Shown piece by piece: positions 49,940 through 59,201 of a stretch of 63,494 bases of DNA. The stretch covers positions 1 to 63,494 of the forward strand of contig CAJOEP010000011.1 in assembly GCA_905233445.1 (NCBI GenBank), in the 5' to 3' direction. The notes under the pieces are model-generated. The model did not search any database, was not told the DNA's origin, and saw nothing but the letters and a program-made list of their open reading frames with translations. This stretch comes from an uncultured Bacteroidales bacterium (GTDB lineage: Bacteria > Bacteroidota > Bacteroidia > Bacteroidales > F082). Every line of letters starts with the position of its first letter. Positions within the stretch are counted from its first letter, which is position 1. The translations under genes and the position numbers were made by a program.

Positions 49940-51652
49940 ATGAGTATTTACTTGTTTTTAAAGCTTTTAGGATGCCTTGCTCTGCTCATGTATGGTATGA
50001 AAACCATGAGTGAAGGCCTTCAAAAACTGAGTGGCGGACATCTCCGCACGATAATGGGAACCATGACCAAAAACCGTTTCACAGGATTACTTACAGGAGT
50101 TTTTGTTACAGCTGCAGTGCAGTCATCAACTGCCACAACTGTTATGACTGTAAGTTTCGTAAACGCCGGTTTGTTAAATTTGGCTCAAGCAATTTCGGTC
50201 ATCATGGGTGCCAATATCGGAACCACAGTGACGGCTTGGATCATGTCGGTTTTTGGCTTTTCAATAAATATGAGCAATGTGGTTTTCCCTTTGTTTGCCC
50301 TTGCTATAGTCCTGATATTCCAGAAAAAACCGGCTGGTAAGTCATTTGGCGAGTTTATTTTTGGTTTCTCTTTCATGTTTTTAGGTCTTGCCACTTTGCG
50401 TGAAAATGCCATAGCGATGAACCTTCCGGGTAACGAAAGCGTTGTCGGTTTCTTCGCAAAAACGGGACAATGGGGTTTTGGAACCACTCTTTTATATCTC
50501 TTGGTAGGTAGCATTCTGACCATGTGTGTACAGTCGTCGGCAGCCATCATGGCAATAACGCTCATATTATGTTCAAGTGGAGTACTACCTATCCATCAAG
50601 GAATTGCGTTGGTGTTGGGAGAAAATATCGGTACAACTGTAACATCAAATATTGCGGCGCTCAACGCCTCTACTAATGCTCGTCGAGCAGCTTTGGCGCA
50701 TATGGTTTTCAACGTTTTCGGTGTTGTCTGGGTGCTTATTGTGTTCCGTCCATTAGTGAAAGTGGTATGCCATTTTGTAGGATTCGATCCTGATTTTGTG
50801 CCGGAGACAGAAGAAGATATTGCAGATGCTCAGGTAAAAGTCACATATGCTCTATCAGCGTTCCATACCGCATTCAACCTTTGTAATGTGTTGATACTGA
50901 TATGGTTCATTACTCCTATCGAAAGATTTGTATGTCGCATTATCAAGCAAAAAGAGGAAGACGAGGAAGGCAAGCTCAAATTCATTTCGGGTGGTTTGTT
51001 ATCAACTGCCGAGTTGTCTATTTTTGAGGCACAAAAAGAAATCAGTTTATTCTCATCGCGCACCAACAGAATGTTCAACTTCATCCCCACCCTGCTTTTC
51101 GACAGTAAGAATGAAGAAGATTTCAGCAAGCTTTTCACGAGGATTGAAAAATACGAGCAGATTTCCGACCACATGGAAATTGAGATTGCGAACTATCTCA
51201 ACAAAGTGACAGAAGGTCGTTTGAGCCTTGAGAGTAAGACCAAGATAAGATACATGCTCCGTGAGGTCGGCGAGCTTGAAAGCATCGGCGACAGCTGCTA
51301 CAATCTGGCACGCACAATCAATCAGAAGCACACCAAGAACGAGCATTTCACTGATGAGCAGAAGGTTCATATCCGTCACATGTTTGAACTCTGCAACAAG
51401 GCTTTGGAACATATGCAGAAAGTACTTGACGATGATCAGGGTGTTGTTGACACCAACGAGTCGTTGAACATTGAGAATGAGATCAACAACTATCGTACGC
51501 AGCTCAAGGAGGCGAATGTCACTGACATCAACGAGCACCTCTACAACTATCAGGCTGGCGTTCAGTACATGGACATCATCTGCGAATGTGAGAAGCTGGG
51601 CGACTACGTCATAAACGTAGTCGAAGCCCATGCTCACAAGAAAATGACTTAG
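49940..51652 (+). CDS. Na/phosphate cotransporter-family protein with PhoU-like domain
   Basis: The 570-residue protein has two inverted-repeat Na/Pi-cotransporter units, each with a QSS motif: QSSTATTVMTVSFVNAGLL in the first and QSSAAIMAITLILCSSG in the second, spread over about eight helices. Residues about 345-570 form a soluble PhoU-like helical bundle (EAQKEISLFSSRTNRMFNF, then LREVGELESIGDSCYNLAR). It would import phosphate with sodium, the PhoU-like tail regulating it. The stop codon overlaps the convergent VWA gene stop by 4 bases. The start follows the promoter at 49895. Confidence 0.88.
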   Translation: MSIYLFLKLLGCLALLMYGMKTMSEGLQKLSGGHLRTIMGTMTKNRFTGLLTGVFVTAAVQSSTATTVMTVSFVNAGLLNLAQAISVIMGANIGTTVTAWIMSVFGFSINMSNVVFPLFALAIVLIFQKKPAGKSFGEFIFGFSFMFLGLATLRENAIAMNLPGNESVVGFFAKTGQWGFGTTLLYLLVGSILTMCVQSSAAIMAITLILCSSGVLPIHQGIALVLGENIGTTVTSNIAALNASTNARRAALAHMVFNVFGVVWVLIVFRPLVKVVCHFVGFDPDFVPETEEDIADAQVKVTYALSAFHTAFNLCNVLILIWFITPIERFVCRIIKQKEEDEEGKLKFISGGLLSTAELSIFEAQKEISLFSSRTNRMFNFIPTLLFDSKNEEDFSKLFTRIEKYEQISDHMEIEIANYLNKVTEGRLSLESKTKIRYMLREVGELESIGDSCYNLARTINQKHTKNEHFTDEQKVHIRHMFELCNKALEHMQKVLDDDQGVVDTNESLNIENEINNYRTQLKEANVTDINEHLYNYQAGVQYMDIICECEKLGDYVINVVEAHAHKKMT

Positions 51653-52293
51653 TTTTCATTGAAATAGTCACCTTCTTTCATTGATTCGCCACGCGCCATG
51701 CAGGCGTAAAATCTTGACCTTGCCTTGCGTTCGCGTGCGAACATCACCTTGGTCGATTCCCCGTCTTCGGCAAATGCCATATGATTGTCTATTGACATCA
51801 TTCCGGCCATTCCTTCGACGTCAAGATTGTCGGTTCCGATCAGAGTGAAAGTCCATCCTTGCTTTTTTTGTTTCTCGATAAGGTTTTTAACGAGTTTGAG
51901 ATTATATTCTTGGCTGCAGTTTTCTTCCCCGTCGGTAATAATTGTCACCAAAACGCTGTCATTTTCGCCGGTTTGCGCATTCAGTTTCGCGATACCCTTA
52001 CCTATAGCGTCATACAATGGTGTGGCAGCGTTCGGACGATAATCATCTGCTGTCAGTTTACGGGCATTCATCACAGGCTCGTTGTCGAAATGCACTTTGA
52101 AATGACCGCTATCGAACGATATCAATGTGATACGCTGTTCCATTTCGGGATGCATTTCCTGCATTTTCTGGCATGTTTCCACTGTTTCATTCAATCCTGC
52201 CAAAGCTTCGTTTCTGATGATGCTCATTGAACCAGACTCGTCAACGATGATGAGATTGTAAACTTTTTTTGTTGCGTTTTCTGAGTTTTCCAT
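51649..52293 (-). CDS. VWA-domain protein
   Basis: The 214-residue protein is a single von Willebrand A domain with a complete MIDAS: DESGS (18-22), the threonine loop of AATPLYDAIG, and ITDGEEN. No signal peptide or membrane helix is seen, so it is cytoplasmic. The C-terminus (FARERKARSRFYACMARGES) is basic. It is divergent from the sigma/macrodomain-like fusion, separated by 107 nt holding a hairpin (ATCTTCT 52326-52332 / AGAAGAT 52342-52348). It may act in a metal-dependent protein-interaction role. Stop codons overlap the transporter gene by 4 bases. Confidence 0.8.
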   Translation of the reverse strand: MENSENATKKVYNLIIVDESGSMSIIRNEALAGLNETVETCQKMQEMHPEMEQRITLISFDSGHFKVHFDNEPVMNARKLTADDYRPNAATPLYDAIGKGIAKLNAQTGENDSVLVTIITDGEENCSQEYNLKLVKNLIEKQKKQGWTFTLIGTDNLDVEGMAGMMSIDNHMAFAEDGESTKVMFARERKARSRFYACMARGESMKEGDYFNEN

Positions 52294-52387
52294 AGTGATA
52301 ATTTTTTATTGTTAAACTTTATTTCATCTTCTTTTCCATATAGAAGATTATTTTGAAAAAAAATAAAGCAATTATTAAATTTTTTAT

Positions 52388-52395
52388 TAATTTTG
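52388..52395 (+). promoter_or_regulatory. Promoter -7 element of the sigma-like/macro-like fusion gene
   Basis: TAATTTTG on the plus strand, only 5 nt before the ATG at 52401. The transcript would start at or near the start codon, so it may be leaderless. Confidence 0.6.
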
Positions 52396-52400
52396 CACTT

Positions 52401-53492
52401 ATGATAGACGATGAACTGATAATCAACGGTTTCTGTTCTTTTGATGAATACATCACCAAGGAATATTTTTACGGATTTTGCCGCAAAGCGTATGATATTT
52501 TTGACCATAAATACCAGCTTCGCAACAAAACCGGCCTTGATTTTTATTCGTTGGCGCACGAATATTACATCAGTCTGCTCATTCATGAGTTCAAGCCGTT
52601 GCTCGACCGGCCTAAAAGCATGAAACTCTCTACTTGGATGATTAACGGATTCCGCTTTGTTGTCCTAGATGCGCTAAAGTCATATAATAAGGAGTTTGCG
52701 CCATTGAGCGATTCGTCGTCCGACGATGTTTTGGAATACATCCGTTCCAGCGACTACGAGGAAGGCATGATGCAGCAGATTGCCGATGCGGCGTCGATTC
52801 ATTACTGCAACGACCGGATTATGCAGGAAATAGTGCATTTTGTCCTATACGCCGGCTATTCGCAGAAAGACGTTGCGGAAATGATTCACATAACCCCTGC
52901 AGCCGTCAATCAGCGGTACAAAAAAATGATGGAAGAGTTCATCACGCCTTATGTTATCGAAAACTATTCGGAAGGACTATATCAAGGCGCTATGCTTGAT
53001 GCAGGTGTTGAGGAGGCTCAAGCCGTTTATGCACCGATTCCGAGATTGTTTTCTCGAGCCAAGATATGTTTCGATTTTGCAGAAAAATCTTATTCAGATA
53101 TGGAATACAAACGTGTCACACCCGATGAAGTTTACGCACTCAAACCGAACGAGGTTTTTGTGTTCGGCAGCAATTTACAAGGCATTCACGCTGGCGGAGC
53201 CGCTTTCACCGCACGGAGTCGTTTCGGCGCAATTATGGGTCGCGGTGTTGGTCTGCAGGGCCAATCATATGCCATCCCGACTATGCAGGGCGGCATAGAG
53301 ACAATAAAACCATACGTTGACACATTCTTGGAATATGCGGCCGAACATCCGGAAAAGGATTTCCTAGTGACTCGTATCGGATGCGGAATCGCCGGCTTCA
53401 CCCCAAAAGAAATAGCACCGCTGTTCAAAGAAGGAGTACACATGTGCAATGTGTGGCTTCCTCTGGATTTCCTTGAGGTTTTACACAAGTAA
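52401..53492 (+). CDS. Fusion of sigma-70-like region with a macrodomain-like (A1S_2505-type) domain
   Basis: The 363-residue protein has two halves. Residues 1-205 resemble a sigma factor: a region-2-like helix set (MKLSTWMINGFRFVVLDALK, from residue 74) and a region-4-like helix-turn-helix (GYSQKDVAEMIHITPAAVNQRY, about 152-173). Residues 237-361 match a small domain found in many bacterial proteins with VFVFGSNLQGIHAGGAAF (from 252), QSYAIPTMQGGI and VTRIGCGIAGFTPKEIAPLF, whose glycine-rich loops look like nucleotide or ADP-ribose binding loops of macrodomains. It could link transcription to a nucleotide signal; this is inferred. An in-frame ATG at 52353 lies before the promoter and is unlikely. 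A VWA gene is divergent. The 3' end overlaps convergent msrC by 12 bases. Confidence 0.7.
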   Translation: MIDDELIINGFCSFDEYITKEYFYGFCRKAYDIFDHKYQLRNKTGLDFYSLAHEYYISLLIHEFKPLLDRPKSMKLSTWMINGFRFVVLDALKSYNKEFAPLSDSSSDDVLEYIRSSDYEEGMMQQIADAASIHYCNDRIMQEIVHFVLYAGYSQKDVAEMIHITPAAVNQRYKKMMEEFITPYVIENYSEGLYQGAMLDAGVEEAQAVYAPIPRLFSRAKICFDFAEKSYSDMEYKRVTPDEVYALKPNEVFVFGSNLQGIHAGGAAFTARSRFGAIMGRGVGLQGQSYAIPTMQGGIETIKPYVDTFLEYAAEHPEKDFLVTRIGCGIAGFTPKEIAPLFKEGVHMCNVWLPLDFLEVLHK

Positions 53493-53951
53493 GGCAACCA
53501 GTTTTTCAAGAAACACCTTGTCAGTATCATCGAAATTGGCATATTTTTCGCTGTCAATATCGAGAACGGCAACTACTATGCCATTTTTAATCACAGGCAC
53601 CACAATTTCCGATTTTGAGAGACTGCTGCAGGCAATGTGTCCCGGAAATTCATCAACATCCGTAACCACAACAGTTTCGGAGTTTTGCCACGCTGTTCCA
53701 CAAACGCCTTTGCCTTTTCGGATACGAGTGCATGCCAACGGGCCTTGGAAAGGCCCCAACACAAGTTCGTCGCCTATCACGCGATAAAAGCCAACCCACC
53801 AAAAATCAAATGTGTCTTTCAAACAAGCTGAAAAATTTGCCATATTCGCAATCATATCGTCTTCGCATTCCACAAGCGATTTCATTTGCGGCAACAAATT
53901 CTCATACAGCTCTTTTTTATTTCCGCCCTTTATAATTAAGTCCTCTGACAT
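53481..53951 (-). CDS. msrC: Free methionine-(R)-sulfoxide reductase (GAF domain)
   Basis: MsrC reduces free methionine-R-sulfoxide. The 156-residue GAF-fold protein has the three catalytic/redox cysteines at 74, 84 and 108 (LACTR, GVCGTA, HIACSS), the same spacing as Cys84/94/118 of the Escherichia coli enzyme. The WWVGFYRV and SEIVVPV segments line the pocket. It is the last gene after menA, 33 nt downstream, and its 3' end overlaps the fusion gene by 12 bases. Confidence 0.93.
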   Translation of the reverse strand: MSEDLIIKGGNKKELYENLLPQMKSLVECEDDMIANMANFSACLKDTFDFWWVGFYRVIGDELVLGPFQGPLACTRIRKGKGVCGTAWQNSETVVVTDVDEFPGHIACSSLSKSEIVVPVIKNGIVVAVLDIDSEKYANFDDTDKVFLEKLVALLV

Positions 53952-53984
53952 AATCTTTAATCTTAAATTTTAACTTTTTATATA

Positions 53985-54863
53985 TTAAATAATTGCAATC
54001 ACAATGGTAATAGCATATAAAACCGCCTCAAGCGATGACATCCCGATTAATTTATTGAATTCCATTCCTTCCGCTTTCACAAATTTCATACTGACAAATA
54101 TAGAATAAGCTAAAAAAGGGATGATAGCAACCAGCCATGTTAACGGATTAATAATATTTCTCAAAAAAACAAATCCCAACAGAATTGCAATCAATGGATT
54201 ACATATGAATATAGTTTTCATAAACGGTCTTCCCAGGAGACTAACAGTTGTTTTCTTTCCATATTTCACATCCTCCTCGACATCTCTATAATTATTGACA
54301 ATCAATAAGTTATCTGCAACTAAACCGACAGCAATGCCAGCGATTATTATTTCCCAGCCGACAAAACCTGTTTGGATGAAAAAAGTAAGAGCCACCGGTG
54401 TGATGCCGTAAAACAGTATCACCGCAACGTCGCCCAATGCATGGCGTGAAAGAGGAAACGGTCCGGTGGAATAAGCCAAAGCACAAAGCAGAATAACCAT
54501 TCCGAATGGCAGTAAAACCAATCCGCCCCAATATAACAAGGTACATCCCAAAACAAATGTCAAAATGCTCCAAATTATGATCCCGCTGCGCATTTTTTTG
54601 GGAGCAATCAAGCCGGAAGCCACCATTCTTTGAGGGCCAAGCCGTTCATTGTCAGCGCCTTTGATTCCGTCGGCATAATCGTTAACGAAGTTTGATAAAA
54701 CTTGGGCCATTAAAGCAAAAACAAAACAAATAATTGCAGGTAACCAATTGATTTTGATATATATAGAAGCAATCGCCAATGACATCATAACAGGAGCCAT
54801 GGAAACCAATAATGTCTTGGGACGAGCCGCTCGAATCCAATATTTGAATTTAATTTTATCCAT
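53985..54863 (-). CDS. menA: 1,4-dihydroxy-2-naphthoate polyprenyltransferase MenA
   Basis: MenA joins a polyprenyl chain to dihydroxynaphthoate in menaquinone synthesis, in the membrane. The 292-residue protein has about nine helices, the first Asp-rich motif NFVNDYADGIKGADNERLGP and the second one near LLIVNNYRDVEEDVKYGKKT. It starts 1 nt after the menG stop, so the two menaquinone enzymes are coupled. Other men genes are not in this window. Confidence 0.93.
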   Translation of the reverse strand: MDKIKFKYWIRAARPKTLLVSMAPVMMSLAIASIYIKINWLPAIICFVFALMAQVLSNFVNDYADGIKGADNERLGPQRMVASGLIAPKKMRSGIIIWSILTFVLGCTLLYWGGLVLLPFGMVILLCALAYSTGPFPLSRHALGDVAVILFYGITPVALTFFIQTGFVGWEIIIAGIAVGLVADNLLIVNNYRDVEEDVKYGKKTTVSLLGRPFMKTIFICNPLIAILLGFVFLRNIINPLTWLVAIIPFLAYSIFVSMKFVKAEGMEFNKLIGMSSLEAVLYAITIVIAII

Positions 54864-54864
54864 T

Positions 54865-55584
54865 TTATGCTTTTTTCGCTTGATAAATGCGGCATAATCC
54901 GCAAGTTAACGCTTTGTGTTTCAAGTCTTTATAGCCGCAATCAGATAGCATATTCATAAACTCTGCAGGCATCGGGAATTTCTCGACTGTTTTTTGGAGA
55001 TAACGATACGCTTCTTTATTGCCTGAGACACATTTTCCGATAAAAGGAAGAATATTCTTAAAATAAAGATTATACAGCCATCTAACTATAACATTCTGAG
55101 GTTCAGAGAGTTCCAAAATCACCAAAGTGCCGCTCGGCTTCAAAATGCGAAGGATTTCCTGCAGGCCTTTTTCCCTGTCGGAAAAATTCCGCACCCCAAA
55201 TGCTACAAAAACAGCATCAAAAACGTTGTCATGAAAAACGATATTCTCAGCACTTGAGTTGGTAAAAGATATCTTCATCCTCTCTTCATACTTGAGATTT
55301 TCAACCTTCTCCTTCCCTATCTCAAGCATTTTTTCAGATATATCGATTGCGTGAATCCGCGTATGTTCAAGGTTTTTCGCAAGTTGGATGGTGGAATCGC
55401 CAGTGCCGCATGCAACGTCAAGAACAATTGGTCTATCAATATTTGATATCGCATTTTTCACACATTTAACGGCTTTTCTGCGCCAACGTTTATCGACATT
55501 TAGCGAAAGAATATGGTTCAATTTATCGTAAGTTGGTGCTATATTATTGAACATCAATGCGATATGTTCATTATCAGTAGCCAT
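54865..55584 (-). CDS. menG: Demethylmenaquinone methyltransferase
   Basis: MenG/UbiE methylates demethylmenaquinone to menaquinone. The 239-residue protein has the AdoMet motif VLDVACGTGDST, the UbiE signatures (YDKLNHILSLNVDKRWRRKA and NSSAENIVFHDNVFDAV, then VAFGVRNFSDREKGLQEI) and the end KHKALTCGLCRIY. It overlaps the rarA 3' end by 11 bases and precedes menA by 1 nt. Confidence 0.95.
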   Translation of the reverse strand: MATDNEHIALMFNNIAPTYDKLNHILSLNVDKRWRRKAVKCVKNAISNIDRPIVLDVACGTGDSTIQLAKNLEHTRIHAIDISEKMLEIGKEKVENLKYEERMKISFTNSSAENIVFHDNVFDAVFVAFGVRNFSDREKGLQEILRILKPSGTLVILELSEPQNVIVRWLYNLYFKNILPFIGKCVSGNKEAYRYLQKTVEKFPMPAEFMNMLSDCGYKDLKHKALTCGLCRIYQAKKA

Positions 55585-56857
55585 ATTTATCTTTCCATTT
55601 AGATTTTAGCGATCGTCTCAACTCTATTTCTTTAGGATTATCCTGTGGCGAGTAAAGACGTGTTCCGGATATTTCTTCGGGAAGAAATTCCTGTTCCACA
55701 AAATTTCCGGGATAGCTATGAGCATATTTGTAACCGTCAGAATATCCGATATCTTTCATCAGTTTTGTAGGAGCATTACGAAGATGAAGTGGCACGCTCA
55801 GATTGCCGGTTTTACGAACGAGTGCCTGTGCCGAATCAATCGACACGACTGCAGCGTTGCTTTTTGCAGATGAAGCGAGGTAAATAGCTGTTTGTGCAAG
55901 TATTATTCTACTTTCCGGCCAACCGATTTTATTCACTGCGTCGAAGCATGCATTTGCGAGCAATAGTGCATTGGGATTAGCGTTTCCGATGTCTTCGGAA
56001 GCCAGAATCAGCATACGGCGGGCAATGAAAAGCGGATCCTCGCCGGCCTCGATCATTCGTGCAAGATAATAAACAGCGGCGTTGGGATCACTTCCACGCA
56101 TAGATTTGATAAACGCAGAAATAATATCGTAATGCATCTCACCGAGGCGGTCATATTTCAGTAGATTGCTTTGGATGTAATTTGTCGTAACTTCATTATT
56201 CACAACGAGTTGCTGAGCTTCTGGTGTGCCATCATCAAGCATTCCGACGACCAAATCGATAGCATTTAACAGTTTTCGCGCATCTCCCCCGCTGATTTGC
56301 ATCAAAGCTTCATCTTCCTCTATGATTATATCTTTTTTATAATCTTTTTTTAGAACTTCTACTGCATTGACAATCAGTTTTTTCAGGTCGTCTTTTTCCA
56401 GATTTTTCAAGATATACACCTGACATCTCGAAAGCAGAGGTGAAATAACTTCAAAGCTCGGGTTTTCGGTGGTGGCGCCAATCAAAGTCACCAGACCTTT
56501 CTCGACGGCACCTAGCAAAGAATCTTGTTGAGCCTTTGAAAACCGGTGTATTTCATCGATAAATAAAATAGGCGGTTCGGGAGCCATGCGCGCTCGGTCA
56601 TAGACCTCGCGCACATCCTTCACTCCGCTACTCACGGCGCTAAGCACAAAAAACTGACGTTTCACCTGTTTAGAGATGATGTATGCGAGCGTTGTCTTTC
56701 CGACGCCTGGAGGTCCCCAGAAAATCATCGATGGGATGTGACCGCTCTCGATGGCGTGACGCAACACTGCATTCTGGCCAATGAGGTGTTCCTGTCCAAT
56801 GTAGCTGTCCAAAGATGTAGGACGCAAACGTTCCGCTAATGGCGTTGTCGGTCTCAT
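55574..56857 (-). CDS. rarA: Replication-associated recombination protein A (RarA/MgsA AAA+ ATPase)
   Basis: RarA acts at stalled replication forks with SSB. The 427-residue protein starts MRPTTPLAERLRPTSLDSYI, with Walker A GPPGVGKTT, Walker B FIDEIHRFSKAQQD, sensor-1 GATTENPSFEV and the C-terminal tetramerisation/UVR part (YYLARMIEAGEDPLFIARRM). The length is standard. The region upstream to the C69 gene (56858-56902) holds a degenerate 13-14-base repeat (ATTCAAAGATTTAAA twice). Confidence 0.95.
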   Translation of the reverse strand: MRPTTPLAERLRPTSLDSYIGQEHLIGQNAVLRHAIESGHIPSMIFWGPPGVGKTTLAYIISKQVKRQFFVLSAVSSGVKDVREVYDRARMAPEPPILFIDEIHRFSKAQQDSLLGAVEKGLVTLIGATTENPSFEVISPLLSRCQVYILKNLEKDDLKKLIVNAVEVLKKDYKKDIIIEEDEALMQISGGDARKLLNAIDLVVGMLDDGTPEAQQLVVNNEVTTNYIQSNLLKYDRLGEMHYDIISAFIKSMRGSDPNAAVYYLARMIEAGEDPLFIARRMLILASEDIGNANPNALLLANACFDAVNKIGWPESRIILAQTAIYLASSAKSNAAVVSIDSAQALVRKTGNLSVPLHLRNAPTKLMKDIGYSDGYKYAHSYPGNFVEQEFLPEEISGTRLYSPQDNPKEIELRRSLKSKWKDKYGY

Positions 56858-56902
56858 TATTTTTTATTCAAAGATTTAAAATTCAAAGATTCAAAATTTA
56901 AA

Positions 56903-58588
56903 TTAACGTTCGAAACGATTACCGGTTTCTTCAATTACACGTTTTTTCCATGAATCCGGATAACCGGGCTGTTTCGGCTTTACCGGATAGCCATGACCAT
57001 TTCTTTGGAATTCGCCATCTTTTTCAACTTTGATATTGCTATCCAAGTATTTGACCAACAGATAGTTATCTAATTCTTTCCATCTTTTTACAGTGTTTGC
57101 AGCGGCTTTTGCATCAAAATCGGTCAATAAAGCAATAGTTTCTATTTCGCCGCCATTATTTAGCATATAAACTGCTTGATTATCAATATATTTCACTTGT
57201 TCTTGATATCCAGTTTCCAGTTTATTTTGCACTTTTTGAATATCATCTATCACCCTATTATAATATAGGTATTTGAAATGTGCCAAACGGTTAAAAACCC
57301 AGAAGGCGGCGTTGTCTGAGTAAGTCAAAATGTCGCCATTTCCGACACGATATTCTATCGGGACCTCCGAAATAGAGCAGTAAAACGGCGTGTAAACCGT
57401 TGAGCCAGTGTCATCTACGCCAAACCAAATGATGCCACCGACCTTATCCGGGAGCCAACTTCTTGTTTGAGCGATAAATGAAAAGCCGGTCTGCATCGTC
57501 TCGGTGCTGCGTTCATTGAAGTATTTTTTGCCCTCATATTCCCAATAAAGAGGGTTGCAACGATAAGGCGAGCCGAATGGGTCGGCACCTATATCTTGAG
57601 TTTTGTCAAGTTCCGTCCCTTGGAAATGGTTGCGCATAAACGACATCATATCGCTCAAAGAGATCTTGCGATTGGGCTTGACATACAATGGCATACGTTC
57701 ATGTTCGAGGTCTTTGCCAGTCACATAATCCCAATACTGGTCCATGCCGTCGCAAACCTCATTAAACATTGCCCAAACTCTCAAATCGCAGATGCGAGCC
57801 GCCGAAAAATCAACTGGAGCGTAGGCTGCACTGAAGTCGAAATCTTTGTCTTTGCCATCAAAATAGCCTTTTTTACGGGCAAATTTGATTATGTCGTTTT
57901 TGTAAATAACTTCAATGTCCTTGTTATACAGCTTTTTCCAATCCTTGTCGGTGATTGATTTCTTGCCGTCTCTCAGCGGGAATGTCTGTATTCTCGCGGC
58001 ATTGGCGTGTCCTGAGACATAACCGTCAGGGATGCGGATTGCCACCCATACAGCGCCTTTCTCCTCGCCTTTTCCGATGATTTCCATGTACCAGACCTCG
58101 TCCTTGTCGGAAATCGAGAACGACTCGCCGTCGCTGCCATAGCCATATTCTTCGACCAAATCGGCGATTGTTTTGATGGCTTCGCGTGCCGATTTGCTGC
58201 GTTCAAGAGCCATAAACATCAAGCTGCCGTAGTCGATAAGGCCGTTTGGATCGATGAGTTCCTCGCGTCCGCCAAAGGTAGTCTCACCTATAGCCACTTG
58301 ATATTCATTGATATAGCCGACCACTTGGTATGTGTGTGCCGGCTGTGGGACATAGCCGCGAATGGCGTTCGTTCCGCGGTCGTAAATAGTGCGCATCGAG
58401 CCCTCAGCCCAGTCGGCGGCAGGCGTAAAATACAATTCTCCATAACGGATATGCGAGTCAGCGGCGTATGTGATGAAGTTTGAGCCATCAACTGAGGCGC
58501 CTTTTGTGACTAAAAAGTTGGTGCAGGCCAAAGAGTTAAGTCCCGCGATGACAAATAATGCCAATAATATTGATTTTATATTTTTCAT
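56903..58588 (-). CDS. C69-family dipeptidase
   Basis: The 561-residue secreted peptidase has a signal peptide (MKNIKSILLALFVIAGLNSLA) and the nucleophile Cys22 at the mature N-terminus (CTNFLVTKGASVDGS), exposed by cleavage, as in N-terminal nucleophile hydrolases. The middle part (YVPQPAHTYQVVGYINEYQV and then QVAIGETTFGGREELID) matches family C69 (dipeptidase A). It would cut dipeptides in the periplasm or outside, fitting the S9 peptidase and glycan enzymes. The start lies 3 nt after the DUF456 stop, so the two form an operon. Confidence 0.88.
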   Translation of the reverse strand: MKNIKSILLALFVIAGLNSLACTNFLVTKGASVDGSNFITYAADSHIRYGELYFTPAADWAEGSMRTIYDRGTNAIRGYVPQPAHTYQVVGYINEYQVAIGETTFGGREELIDPNGLIDYGSLMFMALERSKSAREAIKTIADLVEEYGYGSDGESFSISDKDEVWYMEIIGKGEEKGAVWVAIRIPDGYVSGHANAARIQTFPLRDGKKSITDKDWKKLYNKDIEVIYKNDIIKFARKKGYFDGKDKDFDFSAAYAPVDFSAARICDLRVWAMFNEVCDGMDQYWDYVTGKDLEHERMPLYVKPNRKISLSDMMSFMRNHFQGTELDKTQDIGADPFGSPYRCNPLYWEYEGKKYFNERSTETMQTGFSFIAQTRSWLPDKVGGIIWFGVDDTGSTVYTPFYCSISEVPIEYRVGNGDILTYSDNAAFWVFNRLAHFKYLYYNRVIDDIQKVQNKLETGYQEQVKYIDNQAVYMLNNGGEIETIALLTDFDAKAAANTVKRWKELDNYLLVKYLDSNIKVEKDGEFQRNGHGYPVKPKQPGYPDSWKKRVIEETGNRFER

Positions 58589-58591
58589 GAT

Positions 58592-59107
58592 TTAAAATAT
58601 TGCGATTATTGCTCTAATTACATAATAACCAACGACTAATGTGTAAACCACTTTCATCAAAGTGCCTGAAAGGAAGCCTATGAACGAGCCAAAGGCAGAG
58701 TGCCATGCTCTGTCATCTTTGGTGCCACCCATTTTTTCACCTATGTAAGCTCCGAAAAATGGTCCGCCAAGAAGACCGAAGATTCCGAAAGGTCCGATCA
58801 CAATTCCGAGTGCCGGCAAAACTAAGATACCGACTATCAAGCCAATAGTGCTTCCACGCGCGCCAGCCTTGGTGCCGCCAAATTTCTTGGTTCCCCAAAC
58901 CGGCACAACATAGTCGAGAATCGTAATCACCACGCAAACCAGTCCCATGATAACCAAAAACTGAGGCGAATAGCTGTATCTTTCAGTCCAATGCACCAGC
59001 AGCAGAGCCAGATAACTCACCGGAGTGCCAGGAATTCCGGGGATAATGTCGCCAATAAAGCCTACAATAATCACCACAACAGCTAAAATCAGCAATAAAT
59101 AATCCAT
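58592..59107 (-). CDS. DUF456 membrane protein
   Basis: The 171-residue protein begins MDYLLLILAVVVIIVGFIGD and has four or so hydrophobic helices with glycine-rich stretches (GIPGTPVSYLALLL, GTKKFGGTKAGARGSTIGLI, FGIFGLLGGPFFGAYIGE), the DUF456 pattern. The function is unknown. The start at 59107 is chosen because the minus-strand promoter TAACTTTG lies just upstream; an in-frame ATG 22 codons earlier lies before that promoter. First gene of the DUF456-C69 operon. Confidence 0.82.
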   Translation of the reverse strand: MDYLLLILAVVVIIVGFIGDIIPGIPGTPVSYLALLLVHWTERYSYSPQFLVIMGLVCVVITILDYVVPVWGTKKFGGTKAGARGSTIGLIVGILVLPALGIVIGPFGIFGLLGGPFFGAYIGEKMGGTKDDRAWHSAFGSFIGFLSGTLMKVVYTLVVGYYVIRAIIAIF

Positions 59108-59122
59108 AGCAAAAATTTTGCA

Positions 59123-59130
59123 CAAAGTTA
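59123..59130 (-). promoter_or_regulatory. Promoter -7 element of the DUF456-C69 operon
   Basis: TAACTTTG on the minus strand, 15 nt upstream of the ATG at 59107. Confidence 0.6.
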
Positions 59131-59140
59131 ATAATTTTTG

Positions 59141-59170
59141 TTGACATTTAGGAAAAAACATGTATTTTTG
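59141..59170 (+). promoter_or_regulatory. Promoter of the outer-membrane barrel pair
   Basis: TTGACA at 59141-59146, TATTTTTG at 59163-59170; TTG-to-TA spacing is 19 nt. The ATG at 59202 follows after 31 nt. Confidence 0.7.
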
Positions 59171-59201
59171 CAAAAATTTACGGACTTAAAAACTAAATGT
59201 C

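Noticed and set aside
51053..51637. Minus-strand open frame of 194 codons
   Set aside because: Antisense to the PhoU-like part of the Na/Pi transporter gene.
56858..56902. Short repeats ATTCAAAGATT before rarA
   Set aside because: Two or three degenerate AT-rich copies in a short spacer; not enough to call a functional element.
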